In this document: positions 46,002 through 55,094 of the stretch, piece after piece
How the letters are laid out: each line of letters begins with the position of its first letter
Numbering within the stretch: position 1 is the first letter of the stretch
DNA from: DATKDF01 sp963752045
Lineage (GTDB): Bacteria; Acidobacteriota; Vicinamibacteria; Vicinamibacterales; SCN-69-37
Length of the DNA stretch: 64,000 nucleotides
Reading direction: 5' to 3'
Assembly: GCA_963752045.1 (NCBI GenBank)
Contig: CAVVWN010000008.1
Coordinates: 806,001-870,000, forward strand
Notes under the pieces: model-generated
Database searches by the model: none
What the model saw: only the letters and a program-made list of their open reading frames with translations
Told to the model about the DNA's origin: nothing
Position numbers and translations under genes: made by a program

Positions 46002-48134
46002 ATGTCCATGCAGAAGATCGCTCTTGCTACAGGTGCCGTGCTCGTGGGGCTGGTGGCGCATGTGCCGGCCCAGCAGTCCGGCCAGGAGCGCCCGCCGGCT
46101 CAACCCACCTTCCGGCTGGGCGTCAACTTCGTCGAAGTGGACACGGTCGTCACGGATGCTTCCGGGCGGTTCGTCCGCGATCTGACGGCCGAGGATTTCG
46201 AGGTCTACGAGAACGGCGTGCCCCAGCCGGTCTCGGTCTTCTCCCTTGTGGACATTCCGGTGGAACCCGACGACCGGCCGCTCTATCGCCCGACGGCCGT
46301 GGCGTCCGACGTGCTGACGAACGACCCGGGCAGCGCGGGCCGGGTGTATTTCCTCATCCTCGACGACCTGCACGTGGCGCCCTTCCGCACCCAGCAGGTT
46401 CGGGAGATGGCCAATCGGTTCGTGGACCGGTACCTCGGCGCCAACGACATCGCTGCCGTGATTCATGTGGGTCAGGCGAACGTCAACCAGCCGTTCACCT
46501 TCAGCAAGCCGCTGCTGCGGCGGTCCATCAATCGCTTCACCGGGCGGAAGCTCCCGTCCCGGACGATCAACAAGCTCGCCGATGCGACCCAGCAGCAGGA
46601 ACTGGCCGATCTGCCCGGCAACTTCATGGGGCCGCTCGTCGACGTCGATTCACCGGTGCGCATCGAGTTCGCCAACATGATGCTCGGCACGCTCGAGGAT
46701 CTCTCGCGCTACGTGTCGCGCCTGCAGGGCCGCCGCAAGGCGTTCGTCCTGTTCAGCGAGGGCATCGACTACGACCTCGAGAGCCCGCTCACCGACTCCT
46801 TCTCGGGTCTGGCCGTGGGAACCGAGATCTCGACGATTCACGGCGCCATGCGGGCCATGCTCGCGACGGCGATGCGCGCCAACGTGAGCATCTACCCGGT
46901 CGATCCGCGCGGACTCGGCCACGAGCTCGAAGGGATTGCCGGGCTCGGGCCGATACCGAGCGAGTACAGCTTTCCGGATGGCGTCGATCCGCTGCCGAGC
47001 TACGGCATTCGCGACGTCGAGCGCGGGCTGCGCGACGAGCTCGACGGCTCGCTCGACGCGCTCCGGACGCTCGCGAACGAAACGGGCGGCTTCGCGGCGG
47101 TCAATTCGAACGACTTCGAGCGTCCGTTCCGGCGCATCGTCGAGGACAACAGCTCCTACTACCTGCTCGGGTACTACCCGACGAACGACGCGAGCGACGG
47201 GTCGTTCCGCAATGTGAGCGTTCGGGTGCGCCAGCCCGGGCTCGAGGTCGTCAACCGGCGCGGGTACTTCGCGCCGCGCCCACGCGAGCGCGAGGCGGCC
47301 GCGCCGGAATCGGCAGCCGAGGCCGTGCGGCAGGTGGCTGCCTCGCCGGTGGCGTCATCGGGCTTGTCGCTGCGCGTCGTGCCGCAGCTCCTGCGGGCCC
47401 CGTCGGGGATGGCACGGGTGCACCTGACGGTGGAACTCGCGCCGAGCGACCTGCCGTTCGTCGAGCAGGGCGGGCGCTTCTCCAACACGTTGATGTTGCT
47501 CTGGGAGGCGATGGATGCCGACGGCAACGTCCGCTCCGCGATGACCCGTGAAGCCGTGTTCGCCCTGCCACCGACCGCGCACGCCCGGGCGACCGAGTTC
47601 GGCATCAACATGATTGCGGAGTTCGACCTGCCGGCGGGGCGGTACCAGCTCCGAGTGGCGACCTTTGAGGAGCTGAGCGGCCGGTCGGGATCGGTCGTTG
47701 GCGATCTCGAGGTCCCCCGATTCCGCTCGAGCGCGCTCGAGTTGAGCAGCCTCGTCATCGGGGCTCAGGCGACCGCCTACGATCTCGAAATGACGGACGG
47801 CGCCGGCGCGCTCGCTCGCCTGCTGCCGGCCCCGCCCACGTCGCGCCGGGAATTCGACAGCGACGAACGGCTCGCCGTATACACCGAGATCTACGACAAC
47901 GACACGCGTCCGCACACCGTGGACCTCGCGCTGCGCGTGACGGCCGAAGACGGCCGGCAGGTCTTCGTCACCGAGGACCAGCGGGATCAGCGCGAGCTCT
48001 CCGGACGCTCGTCCGGCTTTCTCGTGCCGCTGCCGCTCGACCAGTTCAGGCCCGGCCGCTACGTGCTGTCCGTCGAGGCACGCTCGCGCCTCGGAACCGA
48101 GGTGAAGCGGGAAACCGTGATCACCGTGAGGTAG
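46002..48134 (+). CDS. Acidobacterial VWFA-related domain secreted protein
   Basis: 710 aa from ATG46002 (ATG46008 is also possible). Signal peptide IALATGAVLVGLVAHVPAQQ; VWFA-related domain with VDTVVTDASGRFVRDLTAED, VYENGVPQPVSVFSLVDIP and VYFLILDDLHVAPFRTQQVR. A region (IYPVDPRGLGHELEGIAGLG, TNETGGFAAVNSNDFERPFRR) and a C-terminal beta-rich half follow. These proteins are numerous in Acidobacteriota and of unknown function. The frame is open upstream to 45738, but that part lacks a signal peptide and looks like intergenic sequence. Confidence 0.86.
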   Translation: MSMQKIALATGAVLVGLVAHVPAQQSGQERPPAQPTFRLGVNFVEVDTVVTDASGRFVRDLTAEDFEVYENGVPQPVSVFSLVDIPVEPDDRPLYRPTAVASDVLTNDPGSAGRVYFLILDDLHVAPFRTQQVREMANRFVDRYLGANDIAAVIHVGQANVNQPFTFSKPLLRRSINRFTGRKLPSRTINKLADATQQQELADLPGNFMGPLVDVDSPVRIEFANMMLGTLEDLSRYVSRLQGRRKAFVLFSEGIDYDLESPLTDSFSGLAVGTEISTIHGAMRAMLATAMRANVSIYPVDPRGLGHELEGIAGLGPIPSEYSFPDGVDPLPSYGIRDVERGLRDELDGSLDALRTLANETGGFAAVNSNDFERPFRRIVEDNSSYYLLGYYPTNDASDGSFRNVSVRVRQPGLEVVNRRGYFAPRPREREAAAPESAAEAVRQVAASPVASSGLSLRVVPQLLRAPSGMARVHLTVELAPSDLPFVEQGGRFSNTLMLLWEAMDADGNVRSAMTREAVFALPPTAHARATEFGINMIAEFDLPAGRYQLRVATFEELSGRSGSVVGDLEVPRFRSSALELSSLVIGAQATAYDLEMTDGAGALARLLPAPPTSRREFDSDERLAVYTEIYDNDTRPHTVDLALRVTAEDGRQVFVTEDQRDQRELSGRSSGFLVPLPLDQFRPGRYVLSVEARSRLGTEVKRETVITVR

Positions 48135-48141
48135 GGCCGGC

Positions 48142-48600
48142 CTACATTTCTCCGTTCCAGTCGTCCGGCTCAGCCGACATCGCCCGGAACACCTCGAGGT
48201 GCCACTTGCCGCCGCCCCAGGGTTCGATGACGTCGGCGGCCACCACATCCACCAGGATCTCGCCGTACGTCCGGTGTTCCGGATCGTGCTCCAGGTGATA
48301 CGCCGCGTCGTCCCAGACGAAGGTGGGGTAGAGCAGCAGCGTCAGGAAGAGGTCGTAGTTGTCGTCGAGCACCAGGAGCTGGCCGACCGGGCGCTTCTGC
48401 GTGGAGTGGTACACGAGGTACTTCTCGGCGCTGTGCGCGCGCAGGTAGCGCTTGAGCGTGAACTCGCGCGCGACGACGTCCTCGATGGCGATCTTCTTGT
48501 CCCAGCAGGCGCGGCAGTACCGTTCGTCACCGCGGGGGTCGGTGACGTCCTTGGCGCCGCAGAGGGCGCACCGGACCGATTCGGCGGACTTTCGAGCCAT
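48142..48600 (-). CDS. Zinc-ribbon hypothetical protein
   Basis: 152 aa from ATG48600. N-terminal zinc ribbon with two CxxC pairs (CALCGAKDVTDPRG, then ERYCRACWDKK). A mixed region follows with KRYLRAHSAEKYLVYHSTQK and LLVLDDNYDLFLTLLLYPTF. It ends EVFRAMSAEPDDWNGEM. Only 11 nt separate it from the glucan phosphorylase gene, so they are probably co-transcribed. No family was recognised. Confidence 0.8.
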   Translation of the reverse strand: MARKSAESVRCALCGAKDVTDPRGDERYCRACWDKKIAIEDVVAREFTLKRYLRAHSAEKYLVYHSTQKRPVGQLLVLDDNYDLFLTLLLYPTFVWDDAAYHLEHDPEHRTYGEILVDVVAADVIEPWGGGKWHLEVFRAMSAEPDDWNGEM

Positions 48601-48611
48601 CGCAGCCGTGA

Positions 48612-50756
48612 TTATACCGGCCGGGCGCTCGTCCGCATGGCAGGAGCGTAGGCGTTCGCCACGTAGTCCTTGAGCATGCGGCGCGTCGAGAACCTCGGCG
48701 TGATCGTGACGATGGCCTGCTTGACCATGGCGATCCACTCGCGCGGCACGCCCTTCGAGTCGCGCGCGTAGAAGGTCGGCACGACCGACTGCTCGAGGAG
48801 CGCGTAGATCGCATCGGCGTCGGCCTCGTCCACGGCGGCGAGATCCTCGCCGGCGGGCGTGCCCTGAATGACCCACCCGTTCGTGCCCGTGTAGCCCTCG
48901 GCCCACCAGCCGTCGGCGATGCTCATGTGCAGCGTGCCGTTCATCGAGGCCTTCATGCCGCTCGTGCCGCTCGCTTCGAGCGGCTTGCGGGGCGTGTTCA
49001 GCCAGACGTCGCACCCCTGCACGAGGATGTGCGCCACGTGCAGGTCGTAGTCGTCCACGAACGCGATTCGTCCGCCGAACCTGGGATCGAGCGCGTGCCG
49101 GAACACGGTCTGCAGGTGATGCTTGCCGGCCTCGTCGGCCGGATGCGCCTTGCCCGCGAACACGAGCTGCACGGGTCGATCGGCCCGGTTGATGATGTCG
49201 GCGAGCCGGTCGAGATCCTGAAAGAGCAGAGTCGGCCGCTTGTAGCCCGTGAACCGGCGCGCGAAGCCAATCGTCAGGGCGTCCGGGTCGAGCATGGCGC
49301 CGCCGGCCACGACGCGCGCCGCGCCGCTCCGGTCCTCGGTCCAGCGCGTGCGCGCCCGCTCCCGCATGAACTGAAAGAGGTACGCGCGGAGCGACTGCCG
49401 GGCCGCCCAGAGCTCGTCGTCGGGAATGTCGAGGATGCGGGCCCAGAAGTCGGGATCCTCGTACTGGTCCTGCCAGGCCGGGCTCAGGTGCCGCTCGAAG
49501 AGCGCACCCATCTGCGCCGAGACCCACGTCGGCACGTGCACGCCGTTGGTGACCGTGCCCACGGGGCGGTCGTCTTCGGCCTGCTCCGGCCAGAGAGGTG
49601 CGAACATCTCGCGCGTGACCCGGCCGTGGAGCTCGCTCACGCCGTTGATGGCGCCGGACGAGCGCATGGCGAGGGCCGTCATGTTGAATTGGGGGCCCTG
49701 GCCGTTGTCGTACTGCCCCAGCGCGCGGAAGAGCTCCGCGTGTCCGTTCATCGAGCCCCAGCAGCTTGCGAGTTGCTGTTCGACCAGATGGAACGGAAAG
49801 GCATCGTGACCGGCCGGCACCGGCGTGTGCGTCGTGAAGACCGTGGTTCGCCGGACCTCGACGAGCGCGTCTTCCCAGGTCTTGCCTTCGGCGAGGAAAT
49901 CCCGCAGTCGCTGCAGGATCACGAAGGCCGCGTGGCCTTCGTTGAGGTGCCACACCGAAGGCGTCAGGCCCAGGGCGCGAAGCGCGAGCACCCCGCCGAG
50001 CCCGAGCACGACTTCCTGCTGCAGTCGCGTGTCCTGCCCGCCACCGTACAGGCGCGCCGACAGTTCGCGGTCCCACGGTTCGTTCTGCTCGAGGTCCGTG
50101 TCGAGCAGCAGCAGCCTGACGCGGCCGAGGCGGACCTGCCAGACCTGGACCAGCACCGAACGCGTGCCGAGCGGCACCATGACGACGCAGGGACGGTCGT
50201 CGAGCGTGCGCGCGTGCGCGACCGGAGCTTCCGCCCAGTTGATCTGTTCGTACGCCTCCTGCTGCCAGCCCTCCGGCGAGACGTGCTGGTGGAAGTAGCC
50301 CTGGGGATACATGAAGCCCACGCCGACGAGCGGAATGCCCAGGTCGCTCGCCTCCTTGCAGTGGTCACCCGCGAGCACCCCCAGGCCACCGGCATAGATC
50401 GGCAGGGACTGGTGAATGGCGAACTCGGCGCTGAAATACGCAACAAGGCCCGGGGTGCCGACCGTCGTCTGCCACCAGGTCCGGCCGGCCGCCGGCGCGG
50501 CGCGCATCGCGTCGACGGACGCGAGGGCCGCGTCGTAGGTGGCCAGGAAGCCGGGGTCCTTCGCGGCGCGCGCGAGCGTCTCGGGCGCGATGATGCGGAG
50601 CATCCGCACGGGGTTGTGGGCCGTGCGCCTCCAGAGGTGATAGTCGAGCCGGCGGAACACGGCGCGCGCGCCGCTCCAGGTCCAGGACAGGTCGTAGGCG
50701 AGCTCCGGGAGTCTCGCGAGGCGTTCGGGAAGCGTGGGTGCGTCTGCTGAGTGCAC
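48612..50756 (-). CDS. glgP: Alpha-glucan (glycogen/maltodextrin) phosphorylase
   Basis: 714 aa, the short GT35 type. Releases glucose-1-phosphate from alpha-1,4-glucan using PLP. Motifs are PELAYDLSWTWSGARAVFRR, VAYFSAEFAIHQSLPIYAGG, GVLAGDHCKEASDLGIPLVG, HLNEGHAAF, HTPVPAGHDAFP, GFARRFTGYKRPTLLFQDLD, and GTSGMKASMNGTLHMSIADG near the PLP site. GTG50756 is chosen. GTG50789 would overlap the dehydratase stop by 4 nt and is a credible alternative that adds 11 residues. Confidence 0.92.
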   Translation of the reverse strand: MHSADAPTLPERLARLPELAYDLSWTWSGARAVFRRLDYHLWRRTAHNPVRMLRIIAPETLARAAKDPGFLATYDAALASVDAMRAAPAAGRTWWQTTVGTPGLVAYFSAEFAIHQSLPIYAGGLGVLAGDHCKEASDLGIPLVGVGFMYPQGYFHQHVSPEGWQQEAYEQINWAEAPVAHARTLDDRPCVVMVPLGTRSVLVQVWQVRLGRVRLLLLDTDLEQNEPWDRELSARLYGGGQDTRLQQEVVLGLGGVLALRALGLTPSVWHLNEGHAAFVILQRLRDFLAEGKTWEDALVEVRRTTVFTTHTPVPAGHDAFPFHLVEQQLASCWGSMNGHAELFRALGQYDNGQGPQFNMTALAMRSSGAINGVSELHGRVTREMFAPLWPEQAEDDRPVGTVTNGVHVPTWVSAQMGALFERHLSPAWQDQYEDPDFWARILDIPDDELWAARQSLRAYLFQFMRERARTRWTEDRSGAARVVAGGAMLDPDALTIGFARRFTGYKRPTLLFQDLDRLADIINRADRPVQLVFAGKAHPADEAGKHHLQTVFRHALDPRFGGRIAFVDDYDLHVAHILVQGCDVWLNTPRKPLEASGTSGMKASMNGTLHMSIADGWWAEGYTGTNGWVIQGTPAGEDLAAVDEADADAIYALLEQSVVPTFYARDSKGVPREWIAMVKQAIVTITPRFSTRRMLKDYVANAYAPAMRTSARPV

Positions 50757-50785
50757 GTGGGTTCTCGTGTTCTGGGATGCTGATA

Positions 50786-51754
50786 TCACACGCAGGCGCC
50801 GACGAGCGTCGCAAAGCGTGAGAGGTCGATGTTGCCGCCCGAGACGACCGCGACGATCCGCTGGTGCCCGGCTTCGGCGATGCGGGGCGAGCGAGCCGCG
50901 GCAATGGCACAGGCCGCCGCCCCTTCGGCGATGATGTGGCAGCGGTTCGCGGCGAGCTGCATCGCCTGGGCTGCTTCCTCCAGGCTCACCACGATCGAGG
51001 CGTTGACATGGCGCTCGAGCAGCGGCCACATCGACGGCAGGACGGACCGGCCGCCCGCGCCGTCGACAAAAGACGCCGTCCAGCCTTCGAACCTGGCGGC
51101 GTGTCCCGCCTCGAATGAGGCGGCCAGCGGCGCTGCCGTTTCGGGCTCGGCGGCGTAGACGGCCGTGTCCGGCGACAGCGCCCGGAGCGCGCAGCCGACG
51201 CCGGCGAGCAGCCCGCCGCCGCCAATCGGCGCGATCACCGCGTCGACGTCCGGCACGTCTTCGAGAATCTCGAGCGCCACCGTCCCGTTCCCGCTGATGA
51301 AGTCGTCGTCGTCGAACGGATGCACGAGACGGCCGCTCATCCGGTCCGAGCCGTGATCTTCGACGGCGCGCCAGCATTCGTCGTAGCTGGCCTTGACGAT
51401 GGTCGCGCCGAGTCGCTCGATGGCCGCAAGCTTGGTGGCCGGGGCCGTGTCCATGACCAGCACTGAGGCGCGCGCGCCGGCTTCACGGGCCGCGAGAGCC
51501 ACGCCCTGCGCCGCATTGCCGGCGCTCACCGTCCAGACGCCGTCGGCGAGCGCCTTCGGGGGCAGCTTGGCGATGGCATTCATCGCGCCGCGGATCTTGA
51601 AGGATCCGATGGGTTGAAACAGCTCGAGCTTCAGGAAGATCTCCGGGCCGCTCCGTCCGACCGGATCGAGCCGCACGAGCGGCGTGCGCGCCGCGACGGC
51701 GTAGATGCGGGTCGCAGCGTCGCGGATGGTGTCGATCGAGACCGCTCGGGACAT
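50786..51754 (-). CDS. Serine/threonine dehydratase family PLP enzyme
   Basis: 322 aa fold-type II PLP enzyme. PLP Lys in PIGSFKIRGAMNAIAKLP, phosphate-binding GGGGLLAGVGCALRALSP, and AGNAAQGVALAAREAGARAS. There is no C-terminal ACT domain, so it resembles catabolic threonine dehydratase or serine racemase rather than full-length IlvA. It deaminates L-Thr or L-Ser to the 2-oxo acid. It is upstream of glgP, perhaps on one transcript, and divergent from the asparaginase gene. Confidence 0.87.
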   Translation of the reverse strand: MSRAVSIDTIRDAATRIYAVAARTPLVRLDPVGRSGPEIFLKLELFQPIGSFKIRGAMNAIAKLPPKALADGVWTVSAGNAAQGVALAAREAGARASVLVMDTAPATKLAAIERLGATIVKASYDECWRAVEDHGSDRMSGRLVHPFDDDDFISGNGTVALEILEDVPDVDAVIAPIGGGGLLAGVGCALRALSPDTAVYAAEPETAAPLAASFEAGHAARFEGWTASFVDGAGGRSVLPSMWPLLERHVNASIVVSLEEAAQAMQLAANRCHIIAEGAAACAIAAARSPRIAEAGHQRIVAVVSGGNIDLSRFATLVGACV

Positions 51755-51873
51755 GGGGCGACCCGAGATCCTATCAGACGCGTGCTCGGGCCGGCGCGCG
51801 GAACGGCCCGGACGGGCCAGGCTGGTGATTTCTGCACGCAGCCCGAATGCTTCACTATTGCCGGACGGGCCCG

Positions 51874-51879
51874 TAGACT
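51874..51879 (+). promoter_or_regulatory. Putative -10 box of the asparaginase gene
   Basis: TAGACT, the same -10 hexamer as at smc, 27 nt before the ATG. No good -35 box at normal spacing. Followed by GGAGGTGG, a strong ribosome site (51891-51898). Confidence 0.35.
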
Positions 51880-51905
51880 ATCGGCGTGCAGGAGGTGGTC
51901 TCATC

Positions 51906-53039
51906 ATGGCGGAGAAGATCAATCGACGTGACTTCATGGCAAGCACGGCGGCGGCGGGGCTGATGGCGGCTGCCGCACCGCTCTCGGCGTCGGGTGGTCC
52001 GTCGGTCATCGTGCAGGGCAGCACGCGGCCCGTGGTCATCTCGTCGGCCAACGGGCACCGGTTCCGCAACGGCGGAACGAAGACCTGCGTCGAGACCGCC
52101 TTCGAGCAGATGATGGCCGGCACCGACGTCCTCGACGCGCTCATCGCCGGCGTCAACATCGTCGAGCTCGATCCCGAAGACACGAGCGTGGGCTTCGGCG
52201 GCCTGCCCAACGCCGACGGCATCGTCCAGCTCGACTCATCCGCCATGCACGGGCCGACCAAGCGGGCCGGCGCTGTCGCGTGCATCGAGGGGGTCAAGAC
52301 CCCGTCGCTCGTGGCCAAGGCCGTGCTCGAGCACACCGACCACCACCTGCTCGTCGGGAAAGACGCGCAGACCTTCGCGCGGCAGATGGGGTTCGAGGTG
52401 CACGACGACCTGAACACGCCGCGCTCGCGGGCCGCCTGGCTGGAATGGAAGAAGCGCGTCGACCCGGCGCACTTCATCAAGGACCCGGAAGCGCGGGCGG
52501 CGGCGGAGCGGCAGGTGATCCTCGGCATGATTGCCGACGGCCTGGTGGACGAGAACCACGTCTACGGGACGATCAACTGCGATGGCGTCAACGCGCGCGG
52601 CGAGATCTGCGGGGTGACGACCACGAGCGGCCTGGCGTGGAAGATCCCGGGCCGGGTCGGCGATTCACCCATCCTGGGCGCGGGCCTGTACGTGGACGGG
52701 GAGATCGGCGCGGCCGGATCGACCGGACGCGGCGAGGCCAATCTCTACAACCTCTGCTCGTTCCACATCGTGGAGGAGATGCGCCGCGGACGGCATCCGA
52801 AGGACGCCGCCCTCGAGGCGCTCAAGCGGGTCCAGGCCAATACGGTCGCGCCCCGGCTGCTCAACAGCCGCGGGCTGCCGAACTTCAACCTGAACTTCTA
52901 CGCGCTCAACAAGCGCGGCGAGTACGCGGGCGTGGCGATGTACACGCCGGGCGGCCGCAGCCAGTTCGCCGTGTGCGACGACAAGGGCGGGCGGCTCGAG
53001 GCCATCGTGCCGCTGCTCGAGGGGGGACCGAATGATTGA
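51906..53039 (+). CDS. N4-(beta-N-acetylglucosaminyl)-L-asparaginase (Ntn hydrolase), Tat-exported
   Basis: 377 aa. A twin-arginine signal (NRRDFMASTAAAGLMAAAAP) suggests Tat export, and tatAC lies in this window. The mature protein is a glycosylasparaginase-type Ntn hydrolase: the catalytic threonine is in GEICGVTTTSGLAWKIPGRV, followed by GDSPILGAGLYVDGEIGAAG and STGRGEANLYN. Family members self-cleave before that Thr and release Asn-linked GlcNAc. ATG51906 has GGAGGTGG 8 nt upstream. Divergent from the dehydratase. A repeat array follows its stop codon. Confidence 0.91.
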   Translation: MAEKINRRDFMASTAAAGLMAAAAPLSASGGPSVIVQGSTRPVVISSANGHRFRNGGTKTCVETAFEQMMAGTDVLDALIAGVNIVELDPEDTSVGFGGLPNADGIVQLDSSAMHGPTKRAGAVACIEGVKTPSLVAKAVLEHTDHHLLVGKDAQTFARQMGFEVHDDLNTPRSRAAWLEWKKRVDPAHFIKDPEARAAAERQVILGMIADGLVDENHVYGTINCDGVNARGEICGVTTTSGLAWKIPGRVGDSPILGAGLYVDGEIGAAGSTGRGEANLYNLCSFHIVEEMRRGRHPKDAALEALKRVQANTVAPRLLNSRGLPNFNLNFYALNKRGEYAGVAMYTPGGRSQFAVCDDKGGRLEAIVPLLEGGPND

Positions 53040-53129
53040 ATGAGCGAATTAGTGAATTAGTGAATTAGTGAATGAATGAGTGAATGAGCGAATGAGCGAG
53101 TGAGCGAATTGGCGCGTGAGTGAGTCAGC
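53031..53129 (+). repeat. Octamer-like low-complexity array after the asparaginase gene
   Basis: Degenerate tandem units made of GAAT, GAGT, GAGC and TAGT (for example three GAATTAGT in a row), filling the 105-bp gap to the M14 gene. Low GC and rich in TGA/TAG stops in several frames. It could be a microsatellite-type array. Confidence 0.8.
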
Positions 53130-53144
53130 CAAGAGGAGTACGTG

Positions 53145-55074
53145 ATGCGCAGGGCGTCGATTGTGTGCGGGCTTACGGTGGCGGCGTGGCTGGCGTCGGG
53201 CGGGGCCGAGATGGCGGGGCAGCAGGCCGGGCCGGGCTTGTACCGGGTGGGTGGTGGCGTTCGCGACGGCGTGTCCGCCTTTCCGCGAACGGACTACTGG
53301 CAGCTCCGGCCGCTCAAGGCCGGCGAGTACGACGCGAAGCACTACCACACGTATGAGGAAGCCACGGCGCTCCTGCAGATGTGGGCCGCTCGCTACCCGA
53401 ATCTCGTTCGGCTGTATTCGGTCGGCCAGTCGCTCGAAGGGCGCGAGATCTGGCAGATCACGATCACCAATCAGCGGACCGGCCCGGATACGGACAAGGC
53501 GGCCTTCTTCATCGAGGGCGGCCGGCACGCCGGCGAGATCTCCGGCATCGAGGCCACGCTGTACTTCATCAACCACGTCCTGTCGAACTACGGCAAGGAC
53601 CCGGCGATCACGAAGCTGGTCGATACCAAGGCGCTGTACGCCAAGCCCAGTAACAACCCGGACGGCAACTCGCTCTACCACCTGACCGCCCAGACGCTCA
53701 GGTCGAGCGTCCGGCCCGACCGACAACGATGGCGACGGACTCCTCGACGAGGACGCCGGCGAAGATCTCGACGGCGATGGCTTCGTCCGGCAGATGCGGA
53801 AGTTCGTCGGAGCAGGGAAGGGCAGCGCCGTCGTCGACGACCGCGATCCCAAAGGCCGGCTCATGCGGAACGTGGGTGCCGGGCAGGGCGACTACGACCT
53901 GTACAGCGAGGGCTACGACAACGACGGCGACGGGCGCGTGAACGAGGACGGCATCGGCGGCCTCGATCTTCACCGCAACTATCCGGAGAACTGGCGGCCG
54001 ATGACCGAAGCCACGAACCGGGGCTACACGCAGGGCGGCGCGGGCGAGTACCCGCTCTCGGAGCCCGAGACGCGAGCCGTGTTCGACTTCCTCATCCGGC
54101 ACCCGAACGTCGGGATCGTGCAATCGCTCGACACGTCGGTGCCGATGATTCTGCGCGGCCCGTCGACGAGCAAGTCCGAGGAGTCCGTGTTTCCGGAGGA
54201 CCTCGAGATCCTGCGCAAGTTCGATCAGAAGGGCCTCGAGATCACGGGGTATCCCTGGGCCGGCGACACGTACTTCGTCTACGCCACCCGGAACCGCACG
54301 CCGGCGCCCGGTGAGGAGCTCCAGGGCAGCCCGCTCTTCGGTCACGGCCCGGACTTCGGCTATCTCTACTACGGCGCCGTCTGGTACGGGAACGAGATCT
54401 GGAACGGCGGCCGCGTGCACGACTACGACGGCGACGGCGAAGTGGACGACCTCGAGCGGCTGCGGTGGATTGACGAGAACCACCCCGGAAAGAACGACGA
54501 CTTCCAGATGTGGACGAAGACGACCCATCCCACGCTCGGCGAGGTGGAAGTGGGCGGATGGAACCCGAAGTTCTGGTCGCAGAACCCGCCGCCCGATCTC
54601 ATCGAGACCTGGGCGGGGAACGAGGCGATGTTCAACCTCTACCTCGCGCAGAACCTCGCGCAGGTGCGCATCACCGAGGCGGCGGCGAAGCGGACGGGTG
54701 ACGGCCAGTTCGAGGTGACGATGACCGTCACGAACGAGGGCGGTATCCCGACCGCGCTCGAGATGGCCAAGCGCGTCAAGATCGTGCGCGAGGATGCGGT
54801 GTCGATTCAGCTTTCCCCGGGGCAGACGTTCGTTGGCGCGAGCGGCCGCGGGCAGGGCGGCGGGCGTGGCGGGGGGCGCGGCGCCGGGCGCGGCGGGCGC
54901 GGAGGCGCCGACGAGGCGCCGGCCGGAGGCCCGCGCGCGTCCGAGCAGATCGGCTGGCTCAAGCCGGGCGAGACGCGCACCGTGTCCTGGACCGTCAGCG
55001 GGAACGGTCCGGTGACGCTGGCGGTCGAGTCGACGCGCGGCGGCGTCGACCGCCGGACGCTGCAGGTGCGGTAG
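53145..55074 (+). CDS. M14-family zinc carboxypeptidase, exported, one +1 frame break
   Basis: About 642 aa if one base is skipped near 53713-53721. ATG53145 has AGAGGAG upstream. First frame: signal peptide, then YHTYEEATALLQMWAARYPN and the zinc-site motif GGRHAGEISGIE (HxxE). The second frame resumes with TDNDGDGLLDEDAGEDLDGD, a calcium-type Asp-rich stretch, then the third zinc ligand in GGLDLHRNYPENWRP. The C terminus carries a beta domain and a Gly/Arg-rich stretch (GQGGGRGGGRGAGRGGRGG). Predicted periplasmic or outer-surface peptidase. Unshifted, the protein would stop without its third ligand. Confidence 0.85.
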
Positions 55075-55094
55075 CCCAGCCCGAGCGAGCGACG

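Noticed and set aside
48142..50076. A 644-aa fusion of zinc-ribbon protein with upstream sequence
   Set aside because: The upstream two-thirds are antisense-type filler within the glgP gene; the real protein begins at ATG48600.
53031..53129. Iteron-type replication origin
   Set aside because: Units are degenerate and low complexity, and no replication gene or DnaA-box cluster was seen.
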